Shown: one piece after another, positions 7,665 to 16,477 of the stretch
Layout: every line of letters starts with the position of its first letter
How positions within the stretch are numbered: position 1 is the first letter of the stretch
Translations under genes and position numbers: made by a program
Origin: R-RK-3 sp031399085
GTDB lineage: Bacteria; Pseudomonadota; Alphaproteobacteria; Rhizobiales; Rhodomicrobiaceae
Direction: 5' to 3'
Length of the DNA stretch: 64,000 nt
NCBI GenBank assembly: GCA_031399085.1
Contig: JANNOQ010000007.1
Span: forward strand, 62,001 to 126,000
Notes under the pieces: generated by a model
Told to the model about the DNA's origin: nothing
Seen by the model: the letters and a program-made list of their open reading frames with translations, nothing else
Database searches by the model: none

Positions 7665-9404
7665 CTAAGCCGCGCCGGGGCTTTCGTTCCTTGCCACGAT
7701 GCCCTTGCGCAAGCCATCCACCAAAGCTTGAGCGCTCGCGGCGTCCAGCCCCATTTGCCGCAGCGTGTAATCCGACATGCTGAGCGCGATTTCGCGTTCG
7801 CCCATGATGACGAGGCCGACGCCCAGCTCGGTGAGATATTGGTATTCCTCGTCGGAATGGGCGCGCGCCACGATGCCGATCGCCGGATTGGCGGCCCGCG
7901 CCAGCTCGATCACCCGGCGCGTGCGGAAGGCGTCGGGCAAAGCGATGACGATCAGTCTTGCTTGGCGGGGCCGGGCGACTTTCAGCACGTCCTCGCGCGT
8001 GGCGTCGCCAAAGATCGCCGTCACGCCGCCGCTTCGGGCGATTTCCGAAACCCGCCATTGCCCGTCGACGGCGACAAAACTATGTCCGGCAAGTTTCAGC
8101 GCCTTGCCGATGACGCTGCCGATCCGGCCATGCCCGACGATGATGACATGATCGCGCAGCGCCGCCAGCGCCCTGGCGTCGGAATGCGGGTTGCGCATCC
8201 GCATCGCGCCCAAGGGCTGATCCAGCTTGCCGTCGAGCTTGCGCGCCAGGATGCGATAGGCGCGCACCGTCAGCGAGTGGAGGAGGATCGAGCATAGGGC
8301 CGCCGCCAGCACCAGCCCTTGCTGCGTGTCCGTCATCAGACCGAGTCCTGCGGCCAGCGCCGTCAGGATGAAGGAGAATTCGCCGACCTGGGCGAGCGTG
8401 CCCGCGACCAATCCCGCGACGCTGCCGCGCAGGCCGAGCACGATCAGCAGCAGGAAATAGATCAGGCCGCAGCCGGCGACGATGGCGATCACCAGCGAGA
8501 TGATTTGCATTGGCGCGGTGACAAACAGCATCGGATTGAACAAGGTGCCGACCGAGACAAAGAACAGCACGGTGAAAATGTTCTGGATCGGCAGGGATTC
8601 GGCGGCGGCTTGATAGCTCAGATCGGATTCACCCAGCACCATGCCGGCGAAGAACGCCCCCAGCGCCACCGACAGGCCCAGCAGCGAGGCCGAGCCATAG
8701 GCGATGCCGAGCGCGATCACGATCACGCCGAGGGTGAACAGCTCCTGCGATCCGAAACGGGCGGTCCAGCCGAGAATGGCCGGCAGCAGCCAGCGTCCGA
8801 CGCCGAGCAGGAGGCCTACAAACAACGCGATCCTCAACATCGTCTCGCCCGTCAGCAGCGCGAGCGTCCGGGTGTCCGGAGCCTCGCGCGCGGCGAGCGG
8901 CAAGAGCACGAGGGCCACGATCACGACGACGTCCTGCACCACCAGCCACCCGAGCGTGATTCGTCCGGCCTCCGTGGCAAGCTGACGCCGCTCCTCCAGC
9001 GCCTTGGTGGCGACGGCGGTGCTCGAAATGGCGATGGCGAGGCCGAGGATCAGCGAGCCGGCGGTCGGCCATCCGAGGAGCCACCCGACGCCATAGCCGA
9101 GCGCCGCGCAGCAGGCGATCTGCATCAGCGCGCCGGGCACGGCGACATGCCAGACGGCGGTCAGATCGCGGAGCGAGAAATGCAGGCCGATGGTGAACAT
9201 CAACAGCGCCACGCCGATCTCGGCCAATTCGGTCGTCAGCTTTGCATCGGCGATGAAGCCGGGCGTATGCGGGCCGACCAAGATTCCCGCCAGAAGATAG
9301 CCGACGATATTGGGCAGGCCGACGAAACGCGCCGCCAGCCCGCCCGCATAGGCGAACACCAAACTGATGACGATCGTCGCGACGACGGGTGTGGCGTGGT
9401 CCAT
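7665..9404 (-). CDS. KefB/YbaL-type cation:proton antiporter with RCK (TrkA-N) domain
   Basis: A 579-residue protein of the CPA2 family. The first ~385 residues form about twelve transmembrane helices (LPNIVGYLLAGILVGPHTPG near residue 28 is typical). A cytoplasmic Rossmann-type RCK/TrkA-N domain (VIIVGHGRIGSVIGKALK, ~residue 423) ends the protein and binds NAD(H) or a related ligand. It most likely exchanges K+ or Na+ for H+ and supports pH or stress homeostasis. The overall layout matches E. coli YbaL more than glutathione-gated KefB/KefC, since no KefF/KefG partner is next to it. Confidence 0.88.
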   Translation of the reverse strand: MDHATPVVATIVISLVFAYAGGLAARFVGLPNIVGYLLAGILVGPHTPGFIADAKLTTELAEIGVALLMFTIGLHFSLRDLTAVWHVAVPGALMQIACCAALGYGVGWLLGWPTAGSLILGLAIAISSTAVATKALEERRQLATEAGRITLGWLVVQDVVVIVALVLLPLAAREAPDTRTLALLTGETMLRIALFVGLLLGVGRWLLPAILGWTARFGSQELFTLGVIVIALGIAYGSASLLGLSVALGAFFAGMVLGESDLSYQAAAESLPIQNIFTVLFFVSVGTLFNPMLFVTAPMQIISLVIAIVAGCGLIYFLLLIVLGLRGSVAGLVAGTLAQVGEFSFILTALAAGLGLMTDTQQGLVLAAALCSILLHSLTVRAYRILARKLDGKLDQPLGAMRMRNPHSDARALAALRDHVIIVGHGRIGSVIGKALKLAGHSFVAVDGQWRVSEIARSGGVTAIFGDATREDVLKVARPRQARLIVIALPDAFRTRRVIELARAANPAIGIVARAHSDEEYQYLTELGVGLVIMGEREIALSMSDYTLRQMGLDAASAQALVDGLRKGIVARNESPGAA

Positions 9405-9587
9405 GATCCGGCCATCTTAGACGCACGGCCCGCGGGCGGCACCATGCGTTCCCCTGGATAGTGACGATTGAGGGTAAAGATCTTGGCTGAACAAGGGGAA
9501 CGCCGAGTCCTAGCCGGTAGGCGCATAAACGGGGAATAGCCGGCCTCGCCGTCTGGCGCTCGCGCGCGCTTGTGCTATAAGCCCCTC

Positions 9588-10196
9588 ATGGCCATCACCC
9601 TTCACAAAGGCGACCTTCCGGACGGTCTGATATTCGGAGACATCGTCGCCATCGACAGCGAAACCATGGGGCTCGACCCGCATCGCGACCGGCTTTGCCT
9701 GGTGCAGCTTTCGCGCGGCGACGGCGACGCGCATCTGGTGCAGTTCGGTCATGGTTACGACGCGCCGAATCTGATCCGGCTGCTCGCCGACCCCGGCGTC
9801 ACGAAGCTGTTCCATTTCGGCCGCTTTGACATCGCGATGTTCTACAAATATCTCGGCGTACTCGCCGCGCCGGTGTACTGCACGAAAATCGCCTCTAAGC
9901 TCACCCGCACCTATACCGACCGGCATGGCCTGCGCGATCTTTGCCGCGAGTTGCTCGGCGTCGAGATTTCGAAGCAGCAGCAAACCTCCGATTGGGGCGC
10001 GCCGGATCTGACCGAGGAGCAGCTTGCCTATGCGGCATCCGACGTGCTGTATCTGCACCGGCTCAAGCAAATTTTCGACGGCCTGATCGACCGCGAAGGC
10101 CGACGCGACATCGCCGATGCGTGCTTCCGGTTCCTGCCGATGCGGGCGCGGCTCGATCTGCTTGGCTGGAACAACGAAGAGATTTTCGCTCATTGA
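9588..10196 (+). CDS. Ribonuclease D family 3'-5' exonuclease
   Basis: A 202-residue DEDDy exonuclease. Exo I is IDSETMGLDPH (Asp, Glu ~18-20), Exo II contains HFGRFDIAMF (Asp ~84) and Exo III is YAASDVLYL (Tyr and Asp ~150-154). It consists of the catalytic domain only; the HRDC domains of full-length E. coli RNase D are absent, as in many alphaproteobacterial homologues. It would trim RNA 3' ends such as tRNA precursors. I use the ATG at 9588; the frame is open slightly upstream. It immediately precedes the lpt gene block. Confidence 0.9.
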   Translation: MAITLHKGDLPDGLIFGDIVAIDSETMGLDPHRDRLCLVQLSRGDGDAHLVQFGHGYDAPNLIRLLADPGVTKLFHFGRFDIAMFYKYLGVLAAPVYCTKIASKLTRTYTDRHGLRDLCRELLGVEISKQQQTSDWGAPDLTEEQLAYAASDVLYLHRLKQIFDGLIDREGRRDIADACFRFLPMRARLDLLGWNNEEIFAH

Positions 10197-10305
10197 CCGA
10201 ATCGCCGGTGCATCGCCTCACCATAATTTTGCGCAACAAGCCTTATATGATAGCGTTCGCCCGCAAAGCCCCGGCCTTGCGCGACGAAGGACGAGACCGG
10301 CAAAT

Positions 10306-10989
10306 ATGGCAATCCAATCGCATCTCCCGGCTGCCCCGGCCCGTTTCGCCGGCCTTCCGGATGCGGCCGACCGCTCCAAGGCGTTCCGCGCCGCGAAACG
10401 GCATAGCGGGCGCGTGCGGGTGCTGCGCTGGCTTCTGCCGGTCGCGGCCGTATGTGTGGCGTGCGCCTATTTCGTGCCGACGAAGTTTTCGGCCACAATC
10501 GGCGGGGGCGAGGCAAGCGTGGACTCCATCGACATTTCCAGCGGCGGCCTGAAGATGGTCAATCCGCGCATCAAGGGCGTGCACGAGAAGCATGGCGTTT
10601 ACGATATTAAGGCCGATCATGCGACGCAGCAGGTGAAAAACCCCGAGCTGATCACTCTGAACATCATCACCGCCGATCTGACCTCACCTTCGGGCGGCAA
10701 GACCAAGCTGACGGCGCCGTCCGGCATCTTTCATTCCAAGCAGGAAGAGCTGACTTTCGACAATGGCGTCGAGATCGGCGGCGATGCGGGGATTTCCGGC
10801 AGGCTCAAAACCGCCACGGCTTTCATGCAAAGCAACAAGCTGATTTCAACCGACCCTGTCGATCTCGCCTTCCACAGCAGCACGATCAAAGCGAACTCCA
10901 TGATCTATTATTCGGCCGAGTCGCGCGCGCTATTCGAAGGCGGCGTGAAAGTGCATTTGGAACGCAAGCCGGAGGCAACACCGCAATGA
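10306..10989 (+). CDS. lptC: Lipopolysaccharide export protein LptC
   Basis: A 227-residue bitopic inner-membrane protein. After a basic N-terminus one transmembrane helix is at ~42-62 (VLRWLLPVAAVCVACAYFVP), followed by a periplasmic beta-jellyroll of the LptC/DUF1239 family (DIKADHATQQ, GGKTKLTAPSGIFHSK). It passes lipopolysaccharide from the LptB2FG extractor to LptA. The start at 10306 has no strong ribosome site but fits the family length. The stop overlaps the lptA start (ATGA at 10986-10989). First gene of lptC-lptA-lptB-rpoN-hpf-ptsN, an order widely kept in Proteobacteria. Confidence 0.92.
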   Translation: MAIQSHLPAAPARFAGLPDAADRSKAFRAAKRHSGRVRVLRWLLPVAAVCVACAYFVPTKFSATIGGGEASVDSIDISSGGLKMVNPRIKGVHEKHGVYDIKADHATQQVKNPELITLNIITADLTSPSGGKTKLTAPSGIFHSKQEELTFDNGVEIGGDAGISGRLKTATAFMQSNKLISTDPVDLAFHSSTIKANSMIYYSAESRALFEGGVKVHLERKPEATPQ

Positions 10990-11648
10990 TGAGCACGGAT
11001 CGGCTGCGGACGCCAAAACTGGCGCGCCTAGCGGCTTTCGGATTGCTGGCGACGGCCGTTTTTCTCCCGTCCGCAAAAGCGCAGACGCCGGGGACGGGCC
11101 TCGCCACGAGCTATGCCGCCAATTCCGGCAAGCCGATCGACATCGAAGCCGACGCGCTGGAGGTCGACGACAAGAAGAAGATCGCCGTGTTCAACGGCAA
11201 CGTCTCGGCGACGCAGGGCGATTTCAACATCAGGGCGAAAGAAATCCAGGTCGCCTATGCCGCCGCCAAAGCGGACGCAGGCGCCAAAACCGCTTCTAAT
11301 TCACCTCTGCCCGGCGGCGGCGGCGCGGACATTACGCAGATCGACGCCAAGGGCAAAGTTCTCGTCACAACCAAGGACAGCCAGACGGCCACCAGCGATT
11401 GGGCCGTGTTCGAGGTAAAGAAGCAGCTTGTGACCCTAGGCGGCGATGTGGTGCTCACCCAGGGGACCAATACAATCAAAGGCAGCCGTCTTGTGATCGA
11501 CCTGACCACGGGGCTTTCCCGCTTCGAGACCGGGGGCGACAAAGCCGGCGTCGATGGCGCGAAGGAGCGGCTGAAGGCGATCTTCACGCCCAAAGCCCGC
11601 GAAGAAAAACCCAACAAAGACAAGCCAGCTCCGGAAAAACCGAACTGA
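10986..11648 (+). CDS. lptA: Lipopolysaccharide transport periplasmic protein LptA
   Basis: A 220-residue exported protein with a signal peptide ending near AKAQ (~33). The OstA/LptA beta-jellyroll has DIEADALEVDDKKKIAVFNGNV at the start and GDVVLTQGTNTIKGSRLVID at the end. A low-complexity Gly/Ala insert (AKTASNSPLPGGGGAD) interrupts the domain near residue 100, and the C-terminus is a Lys/Pro-rich tail. It forms the periplasmic bridge for LPS between LptC and LptD. Translation is coupled to lptC. A repeat element separates it from lptB. Confidence 0.92.
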   Translation: MMSTDRLRTPKLARLAAFGLLATAVFLPSAKAQTPGTGLATSYAANSGKPIDIEADALEVDDKKKIAVFNGNVSATQGDFNIRAKEIQVAYAAAKADAGAKTASNSPLPGGGGADITQIDAKGKVLVTTKDSQTATSDWAVFEVKKQLVTLGGDVVLTQGTNTIKGSRLVIDLTTGLSRFETGGDKAGVDGAKERLKAIFTPKAREEKPNKDKPAPEKPN

Positions 11649-11666
11649 GGCCGGAGAGCCGGTTTC

Positions 11667-11821
11667 CGGCGCTATCAATTCAGTTGTCATCCCGCGAAAG
11701 CGGGGATCCAGTATTGCAACGTAAATTCAATTGGATAGCTGGATCCCCGCTTTCGCGGGAATGACAAAAAAAGAGGTTCGCCAGCAACGGCAGACGTTTT
11801 AAACTGAAATGGCTGTGCTTT
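11667..11821. repeat. Dispersed repeat family D with long inverted repeat
   Basis: The core is a 26-bp arm GTCATCCCGCGAAAGCGGGG plus ATCCAG (11686-11711) and its near-perfect inverse at 11739-11765, around a 27-bp loop. The flanks match the locus at 53134-53238, from the CGGCGCTATCA lead-in to the CAGACGTTTT...CTGAAATGG trailer; that copy lacks about one hairpin arm and the loop. It fills the lptA-lptB gap and could form a strong RNA hairpin within the operon. Confidence 0.75.
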
Positions 11822-11924
11822 AGCCCTTCGCTCTTCCGTCCGCGACAATTTTCGAATTAACCTTTCGCGCCGCTCGGACTATGGTCTGTGCAAATGGCGT
11901 GCCTAAATCTCGGCTGGCTCTCAT

Positions 11925-12758
11925 ATGGCAATCATGGACAGGCAAAATCCTCCGGCCAAGCCGGCACGACCGGCCGCTCCCGTGCGCCGGCTGCATCCGG
12001 ATCAGGGCGCCCTGAGGCGCCCGTCGCCTTCGGCGGAAGGTGAGCTTTCGGTCACCGGCCTGGTCAAAAGCTTTAAGCAGCGCATGGTGGTTCGCGGCGC
12101 GAGCTTGACGGTGCGCAAGGGCGAGGCGGTCGGCCTGCTCGGCCCGAACGGCGCGGGAAAAACCACCGTCTTCTACATGATCACCGGCCTCGTCAAGCCA
12201 GACCAGGGCACTGTCAGCATCGACGGACACGACGTCACCAAGCTGCCGATGTATCGCCGCGCCCGCCTCGGCATCGGCTATTTGCCGCAGGAAGCCTCGA
12301 TTTTTCGCGGGCTGACAGTGGAGCAGAATATCCGCGCCGTGCTCGAAATCGTCGAGCCGAACCGGCGCGAGCGTGAGCGCCAGCTCGACGCGCTTTTGGA
12401 CGAGTTCCGCATCACCCGCCTGCGCAAATCGCCCGCCATGGCGCTTTCGGGCGGCGAAAGGCGGCGGCTGGAAATCGCGCGGGCGCTCGCCAGCCGGCCC
12501 TCCTACATGCTGCTCGACGAACCCTTCGCCGGCATCGACCCGATCGCGATGGGCGACATCCGCGCGCTGGTCCGCCATTTGACGCACCGGGGCATCGGCG
12601 TTCTCATCACCGATCACAATGTGCGCGAAACTTTAGAGCTTATTGACCGGGCTTATATCATCTATGATGGCAAGGTTTTGACCGAAGGCACGCCGGCCGA
12701 GGTCGTCGCCAACGAGGATGTAAAGCGCGTCTATCTCGGAGATATGTTCTCCAGGTAA
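11925..12758 (+). CDS. lptB: LPS export ABC transporter ATP-binding protein LptB
   Basis: A 277-residue ATPase that drives LPS extraction from the inner membrane with LptF and LptG (not encoded here). Walker A is LGPNGAGKTT (~residue 72), the signature LSGGERRRLEIARALA, Walker B YMLLDEPFAGIDP and the switch His in VLITDHNVRE, all typical of LptB. The first ~40 residues are a Pro/Arg-rich extension (PPAKPARPAAPVRR) not present in E. coli LptB. It continues the lptCA block and precedes rpoN. Confidence 0.95.
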   Translation: MAIMDRQNPPAKPARPAAPVRRLHPDQGALRRPSPSAEGELSVTGLVKSFKQRMVVRGASLTVRKGEAVGLLGPNGAGKTTVFYMITGLVKPDQGTVSIDGHDVTKLPMYRRARLGIGYLPQEASIFRGLTVEQNIRAVLEIVEPNRRERERQLDALLDEFRITRLRKSPAMALSGGERRRLEIARALASRPSYMLLDEPFAGIDPIAMGDIRALVRHLTHRGIGVLITDHNVRETLELIDRAYIIYDGKVLTEGTPAEVVANEDVKRVYLGDMFSR

Positions 12759-12815
12759 AGCATGATCGGGAAAGTCGAGGCCTGTTTTTCCCGGTTCCGT
12801 GCGATAACTGCAAAG
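12759..12815 (+). repeat. Short diverged copy of dispersed repeat family A
   Basis: AGCATGATCGGGAAAG, then TTTTTCCCGG and TCCGTGCGATAACT, align in order with the family A units at 220-314 and 23519-23620. It follows the lptB stop directly and is part of the 135-bp lptB-rpoN gap. Confidence 0.5.
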
Positions 12816-12893
12816 GCTTGGCCGTAGTGCTTCTCCCTGACGGAGCCGGTCAATGCTGAAATTTGTGTTCGAGTTGGAAGTGGAAGCGCGATC

Positions 12894-14429
12894 TTGCTCC
12901 AGACCAAGCTAGAGCTTAGACAGACGCAGTCGCTTGTCATCACGCCGCAATTGCAGCAGGCGATCAAGCTGTTGCAGCTGTCCAATCTCGAATTGCACAG
13001 CTTCCTCGAACGCGAAATCGAACAAAACCCGCTGATCGAATGGGACGAGCGCGGGTCGGATGACGGGCCTCGTCTCAACGGCCCGAATGCCGACGCTGCG
13101 CCTGAAGCCGCGCCGCTCGATAGCGAGGCGCATCCGGCGGATAGTTTCAATGGCGAGGCAGAGCGCCAAGGCCCAGCGCTTTCCGACGAAAGCGCCGATT
13201 TTACGCCCGATCCCTCCTTCGCCGCGCCCGCCGCCTATGAGAGCCTCTCGCTGCGGTCCCCGAGCAACGGCATGTCCGAGCCGGGGACGGCGCGGCTTGA
13301 AGACTATACGGCCGAGGAGGTGACGCTGCGCGGCTATCTGCGGCAGCAGCTCCATTGGGCCGTCGCCGACCCCGCGCGCCGTTTGATCGGCGATCATCTT
13401 ATCGACCTGATCGACGAGGCCGGCTACCTCAAGGGTTCCGTTGGCGAGATCGCCGACCGCCTGGGCGCGCCGTTCTGCGCGGTCGAAGAGGTCTTAACTC
13501 AGATTCAGGACTTCGATCCCGTCGGCGTCGGCGCGCGGTCGCTCTGCGAGTGCCTGGCGCTGCAGCTCAAGGACTGCAACCGTTTCGATCCGGCGATCGA
13601 AAAACTTCTCGACAATCTCGATCTTTTGGCCAATCACGAATTGACGAAGTTGCGGCGCATCTGCGAGGTCGATCAGGAGGATCTGCTCGACATGATCGCC
13701 GAAATTCGCGCGCTAAATCCAAAACCGGGCTTGCGGTTCGGCTTTGCGCCGGTTGAAGCTGTGGTCCCAGACATTCTCGTTCATCAGGACATGGCGGGCG
13801 CCTGGAAAATCCAGCTCAACAACGACACGCTGCCGCGCATCTGCATCAATCACGGGTTTTATGCGACCGCCAAGCGGATGGTGCGCTCCGAGCAGGACAA
13901 ACATTATCTGCAAGGCTGCATCAGCACGGCGAACTGGCTCGCGCGCAGTCTCGATCAACGGCGCCGCACCATGCTGAAAGTGGCCAAGGAAATCGTCCGC
14001 CAGCAGGAAGGATTTCTCACCCACGGCGTGCGCGGTCTCAAGCCGCTCGGCTTGAAGGATGTGGCCGACCGGATCGGGATGCATGAATCGACCGTGAGCC
14101 GCGTGACTTCGAACAAATATATGCAGACCCCGCGCGGCACCTTTGAGCTGAAATATTTCTTCACATCGGCTATCGCGGCGGCAGGGTTCGGCGATGCGCA
14201 TTCTTCCGAGGCGGTCAAGCACCGCATCAAGGAAATGATCGACAATGAGTCGCCGCGCCGCATTCTGTCGGACGATAAGATCGTTGCCCTGTTGCGGGAT
14301 GATGGGGTCGACATCGCGCGACGCACCGTGGCCAAATACCGCGAATTGATGCGGATACCGTCATCCGTTCAGCGCCGGCGGAATAAGCACGCGGCCGGCG
14401 CGCAGGCTTTGGCGATGGCTAAGGGTTAG
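12894..14429 (+). CDS. rpoN: RNA polymerase sigma-54 factor RpoN
   Basis: A 511-residue sigma factor. Region I (LRQTQSLVITPQLQQAIKLLQLSNLEL) contacts the activator; an acidic variable region II (~45-130) follows, then the core-binding domain and a helix-turn-helix around HESTVSRVTSNKYMQTPRG (~400-420). The RpoN box ARRTVAKYRE near residue 480 reads the -24 element. The frame has no ATG near the conserved start; TTG at 12894 places region I at the very N-terminus and has GGAAG upstream. It directs transcription of nitrogen and carbon genes that need enhancer-binding proteins. It lies in the classic rpoN-hpf-ptsN arrangement. Confidence 0.95.
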   Translation: MLQTKLELRQTQSLVITPQLQQAIKLLQLSNLELHSFLEREIEQNPLIEWDERGSDDGPRLNGPNADAAPEAAPLDSEAHPADSFNGEAERQGPALSDESADFTPDPSFAAPAAYESLSLRSPSNGMSEPGTARLEDYTAEEVTLRGYLRQQLHWAVADPARRLIGDHLIDLIDEAGYLKGSVGEIADRLGAPFCAVEEVLTQIQDFDPVGVGARSLCECLALQLKDCNRFDPAIEKLLDNLDLLANHELTKLRRICEVDQEDLLDMIAEIRALNPKPGLRFGFAPVEAVVPDILVHQDMAGAWKIQLNNDTLPRICINHGFYATAKRMVRSEQDKHYLQGCISTANWLARSLDQRRRTMLKVAKEIVRQQEGFLTHGVRGLKPLGLKDVADRIGMHESTVSRVTSNKYMQTPRGTFELKYFFTSAIAAAGFGDAHSSEAVKHRIKEMIDNESPRRILSDDKIVALLRDDGVDIARRTVAKYRELMRIPSSVQRRRNKHAAGAQALAMAKG

Positions 14430-14442
14430 CACGTATCCGCCG

Positions 14443-14475
14443 CGGGAGCTTTACCTCCCGTTGGCTCTTTTCACG
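14443..14475 (+). terminator. Possible weak terminator after rpoN
   Basis: CGGGAG (14443-14448) and CTCCCG (14455-14460) form a six-pair stem with a 6-base loop, followed at some distance by CTCTTTT. The T-run is not directly attached, so this is a weak call. Confidence 0.3.
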
Positions 14476-14648
14476 CGGTCAAACTGGGACCACAATAATG
14501 GTGCTGTTTGACATCAGGAATGCTCTGGAATACGGTCCGACGGGTAAGGGTGGCGAGGGATAAAGCTGGCCCTCACGCTCCAGCCAAATGTCAACTGCGT
14601 TCGGGCAGCCCAGCGGGCAGATGCCCATTGGCGCGATCACATATAAAC

Positions 14649-15248
14649 ATGGCCATTCAAGTCACCGGAAAAAATCTCGATCTCGGATCGGCTCTGCGCA
14701 GCTACGTGTTGGACAAGCTGGACAAGGCATTTGAGAAATATGGCAGCCGAGGGCTGTCAGGGCATATTTTTATCGAAAAGGACCATGGGCGTTTTGCGAC
14801 GACATGCACGGTGCATTTGGCCTCGGGCCTTTCACTGCAATCGCATGGCTCGGCGAGCGAAGCGCATCCAAGTGTCGACGAAGCCATGGACCGCCTGGAA
14901 AAGCGGTTGCGCCGTTATAAGCGGCGACTAAAAAATCATCACCAAGCCTCCGCGCCCAGAAATAGTGCAGCGGACCTCAGCGCGATGGATTATACTATCC
15001 GGCACGACGATGAGCATGACGCGGACGACGCCGAACTTGCTCCCGCAATCGTCGCCGAAACTCCTACGGCCATTCGCGAGTTATCGGTCAGCGACGCGGT
15101 GATGGAGTTGGACCTGGCTGATCGGCCGTTTCTGATATTTAGGAACGCGGGTCACGGCCGGCTGAATGTGGTTTACCGGCGCGAGGACGGCCATATTGGC
15201 TGGGTCGATCCGAGTGAATTGTCGGCGCAAGCCGACCGCGAGAGCTGA
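14649..15248 (+). CDS. hpf: Long-form ribosome hibernation promoting factor
   Basis: A 199-residue protein. The N-terminal domain (1-~100) is the RaiA/HPF fold (QVTGKNLDLGSALRSYVLDK, RLEKRLRRYKRRLKNHH) that occupies the decoding site of idle 30S subunits. An acidic linker leads to a C-terminal dimerisation domain (~140-195, VMELDLADRPFLIFRNAGHG), which allows 100S dimer formation. The ATG at 14649 begins the conserved domain. Located between rpoN and ptsN as in most Proteobacteria. The 219-bp upstream gap suggests its own promoter. Confidence 0.93.
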   Translation: MAIQVTGKNLDLGSALRSYVLDKLDKAFEKYGSRGLSGHIFIEKDHGRFATTCTVHLASGLSLQSHGSASEAHPSVDEAMDRLEKRLRRYKRRLKNHHQASAPRNSAADLSAMDYTIRHDDEHDADDAELAPAIVAETPTAIRELSVSDAVMELDLADRPFLIFRNAGHGRLNVVYRREDGHIGWVDPSELSAQADRES

Positions 15249-15298
15249 GGCCCCATGGACCCGCGCCTGGGCACGTCACTGGAGCGTATGGAAAGACA

Positions 15299-15763
15299 AT
15301 GGATCTAAGCGATCTCATCACACCCTACGGCGTCATTCCGGCTTTGAAAGCGAGCAATAAAAAGCAAGCGCTTCAGGAGCTGTCGGTGCGCGCCTCCAAG
15401 CTGACGGGAATCGACGAGCATGAGATCTTCAATACGCTGCTCCAGCGCGAGCGCCTTGGATCGACGGGGGTCGGCAACGGCATCGCCATTCCGCATGGCA
15501 AGATGACCGCGCTGCACCACATAGTTGGCCTCTTCGCGCGCCTGGACGAGCCGATCGATTTCGACGCGATCGACGAGGAGCCCGTGGATTTGGTGTTCTT
15601 GCTGCTTGCGCCGGAAGATGCTGGCGCCGATCATTTGAAGGCGCTCGCGCGGATTTCACGGCTGATGCGAGAACCGGCCGCGGTGGAAAAGCTCCGTTCG
15701 TCGCGCGAAAAAGAAGCGCTCTACGCTGTGCTGACTGAGCCGGCGGCGTCGCACGCGGCCTGA
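15299..15763 (+). CDS. ptsN: Nitrogen PTS EIIA component PtsN
   Basis: A 154-residue EIIA of the mannitol/fructose type. The phosphorylated His lies in GNGIAIPHGKM (~residue 66). It takes phosphate from NPr in the PTS-Ntr chain and acts as a regulator of potassium transport, nitrogen and envelope functions rather than of sugar import. Last gene of the lpt-rpoN-hpf-ptsN block; a dispersed repeat follows its stop. Confidence 0.94.
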   Translation: MDLSDLITPYGVIPALKASNKKQALQELSVRASKLTGIDEHEIFNTLLQRERLGSTGVGNGIAIPHGKMTALHHIVGLFARLDEPIDFDAIDEEPVDLVFLLLAPEDAGADHLKALARISRLMREPAAVEKLRSSREKEALYAVLTEPAASHAA

Positions 15764-15870
15764 CGTCATCCCGGACGACGCAAAGCGGCGAGCCGGGAAC
15801 CACTCTCATTGCCTCTATTTCACGCCGAGTTGAGATTGGAATAGGCCCCGGCTCGAAGGCCGGGGCGACG
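15764..15870. repeat. Dispersed repeat family E, copy 1 (CGTC...GACG palindromic element)
   Basis: Begins CGTCATCCCGGAC just after the ptsN stop and ends GGCCGGGGCGACG. Its ends are roughly inverse complementary, enclosing ~80 bp. Elements of the same build are at 41345-41450 and 45407-45537, with a degenerate one at 51714-51750. No ORF. Confidence 0.65.
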
Positions 15871-15895
15871 GTGGAATGTGCCGGTCGCGCCTAGT

Positions 15896-16165
15896 TCAAT
15901 GCACGCTCACCGGTTCGAGGTCGTGCTCCTTGGCGTTCTCGACGGCGGCGAAATGCGTGTCGGTCAGCGCCAGAGGCGTGCCGTCGGCCCCGTGAACCGC
16001 AAAGATCGTGATCCCCTCGGGGAGGCCTTCGAGCTGCGGATAAATATGCTGGGCCTGCTCGGGGCTGAGCGTCTTGATATAGGCGATCTCGCCATCCCCA
16101 AGCGCGGCAAATTCCATTTCCGACATAGCGGGAGGAGCTGCCAGGGTTTGCTCTTCAAAAGTCAT
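15896..16165 (-). CDS. DUF1150 family protein
   Basis: An 89-residue protein with the DUF1150 pattern: an acidic N-terminus, then EMEFAALGDGEIAYIKTL and ITIFAVHGADGTPLALTD. The family is restricted to alphaproteobacteria and is frequently found right after small heat-shock (IbpA/Hsp20) genes. No such gene is present here, so it stands alone. The ATG at 16165 has AGGGGGA as a strong ribosome site, which decides against the longer frame. Molecular function unknown. Confidence 0.8.
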   Translation of the reverse strand: MTFEEQTLAAPPAMSEMEFAALGDGEIAYIKTLSPEQAQHIYPQLEGLPEGITIFAVHGADGTPLALTDTHFAAVENAKEHDLEPVSVH

Positions 16166-16477
16166 AATCGATCCCCCTTTTAATGGGCGCGGAGTCCGAC
16201 GATTCGCTGTATGGCCCACGGGGATGAGTATACAGCAATTATGAGCGATCTTTGATTTCGATCTTACTGATGCGGCGGCTTTGCCCGGGCCGCGTCATGT
16301 CGATGGTCAAAAGATCGTTACAAGCTCGGCTTGCCGCCAGCCCCAAGGCGACATTTTGCGGCGACGCCGCGTGAAGCCAGGTCCACAATGGATTCTCCCG
16401 CCTTCGTTAAATGTTAAGTTGGTATCCTCGGCGACGACTTCAAGTTGCTCGTGCAACGCCGCGACACCGCCGCAAAC
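16166..16477. other. Intergenic region upstream of the DUF1150 gene, no gene seen
   Basis: 312 bp between the stop of the DUF934 gene and the start of the DUF1150 gene, both on the minus strand. It must hold the DUF1150 promoter and the end of the sulfite reductase transcript. Open frames here are short and have no recognisable features. The stretch near 16200-16260 is AT-richer than its surroundings. I see no clear terminator hairpin with a T-run. Confidence 0.5.

Noticed and set aside
8319..9461. 380-codon open frame on the plus strand
   Set aside because: Antisense to the KefB/YbaL antiporter gene; low-complexity Gln/Arg/Asp composition typical of GC-rich shadow frames, no motif.
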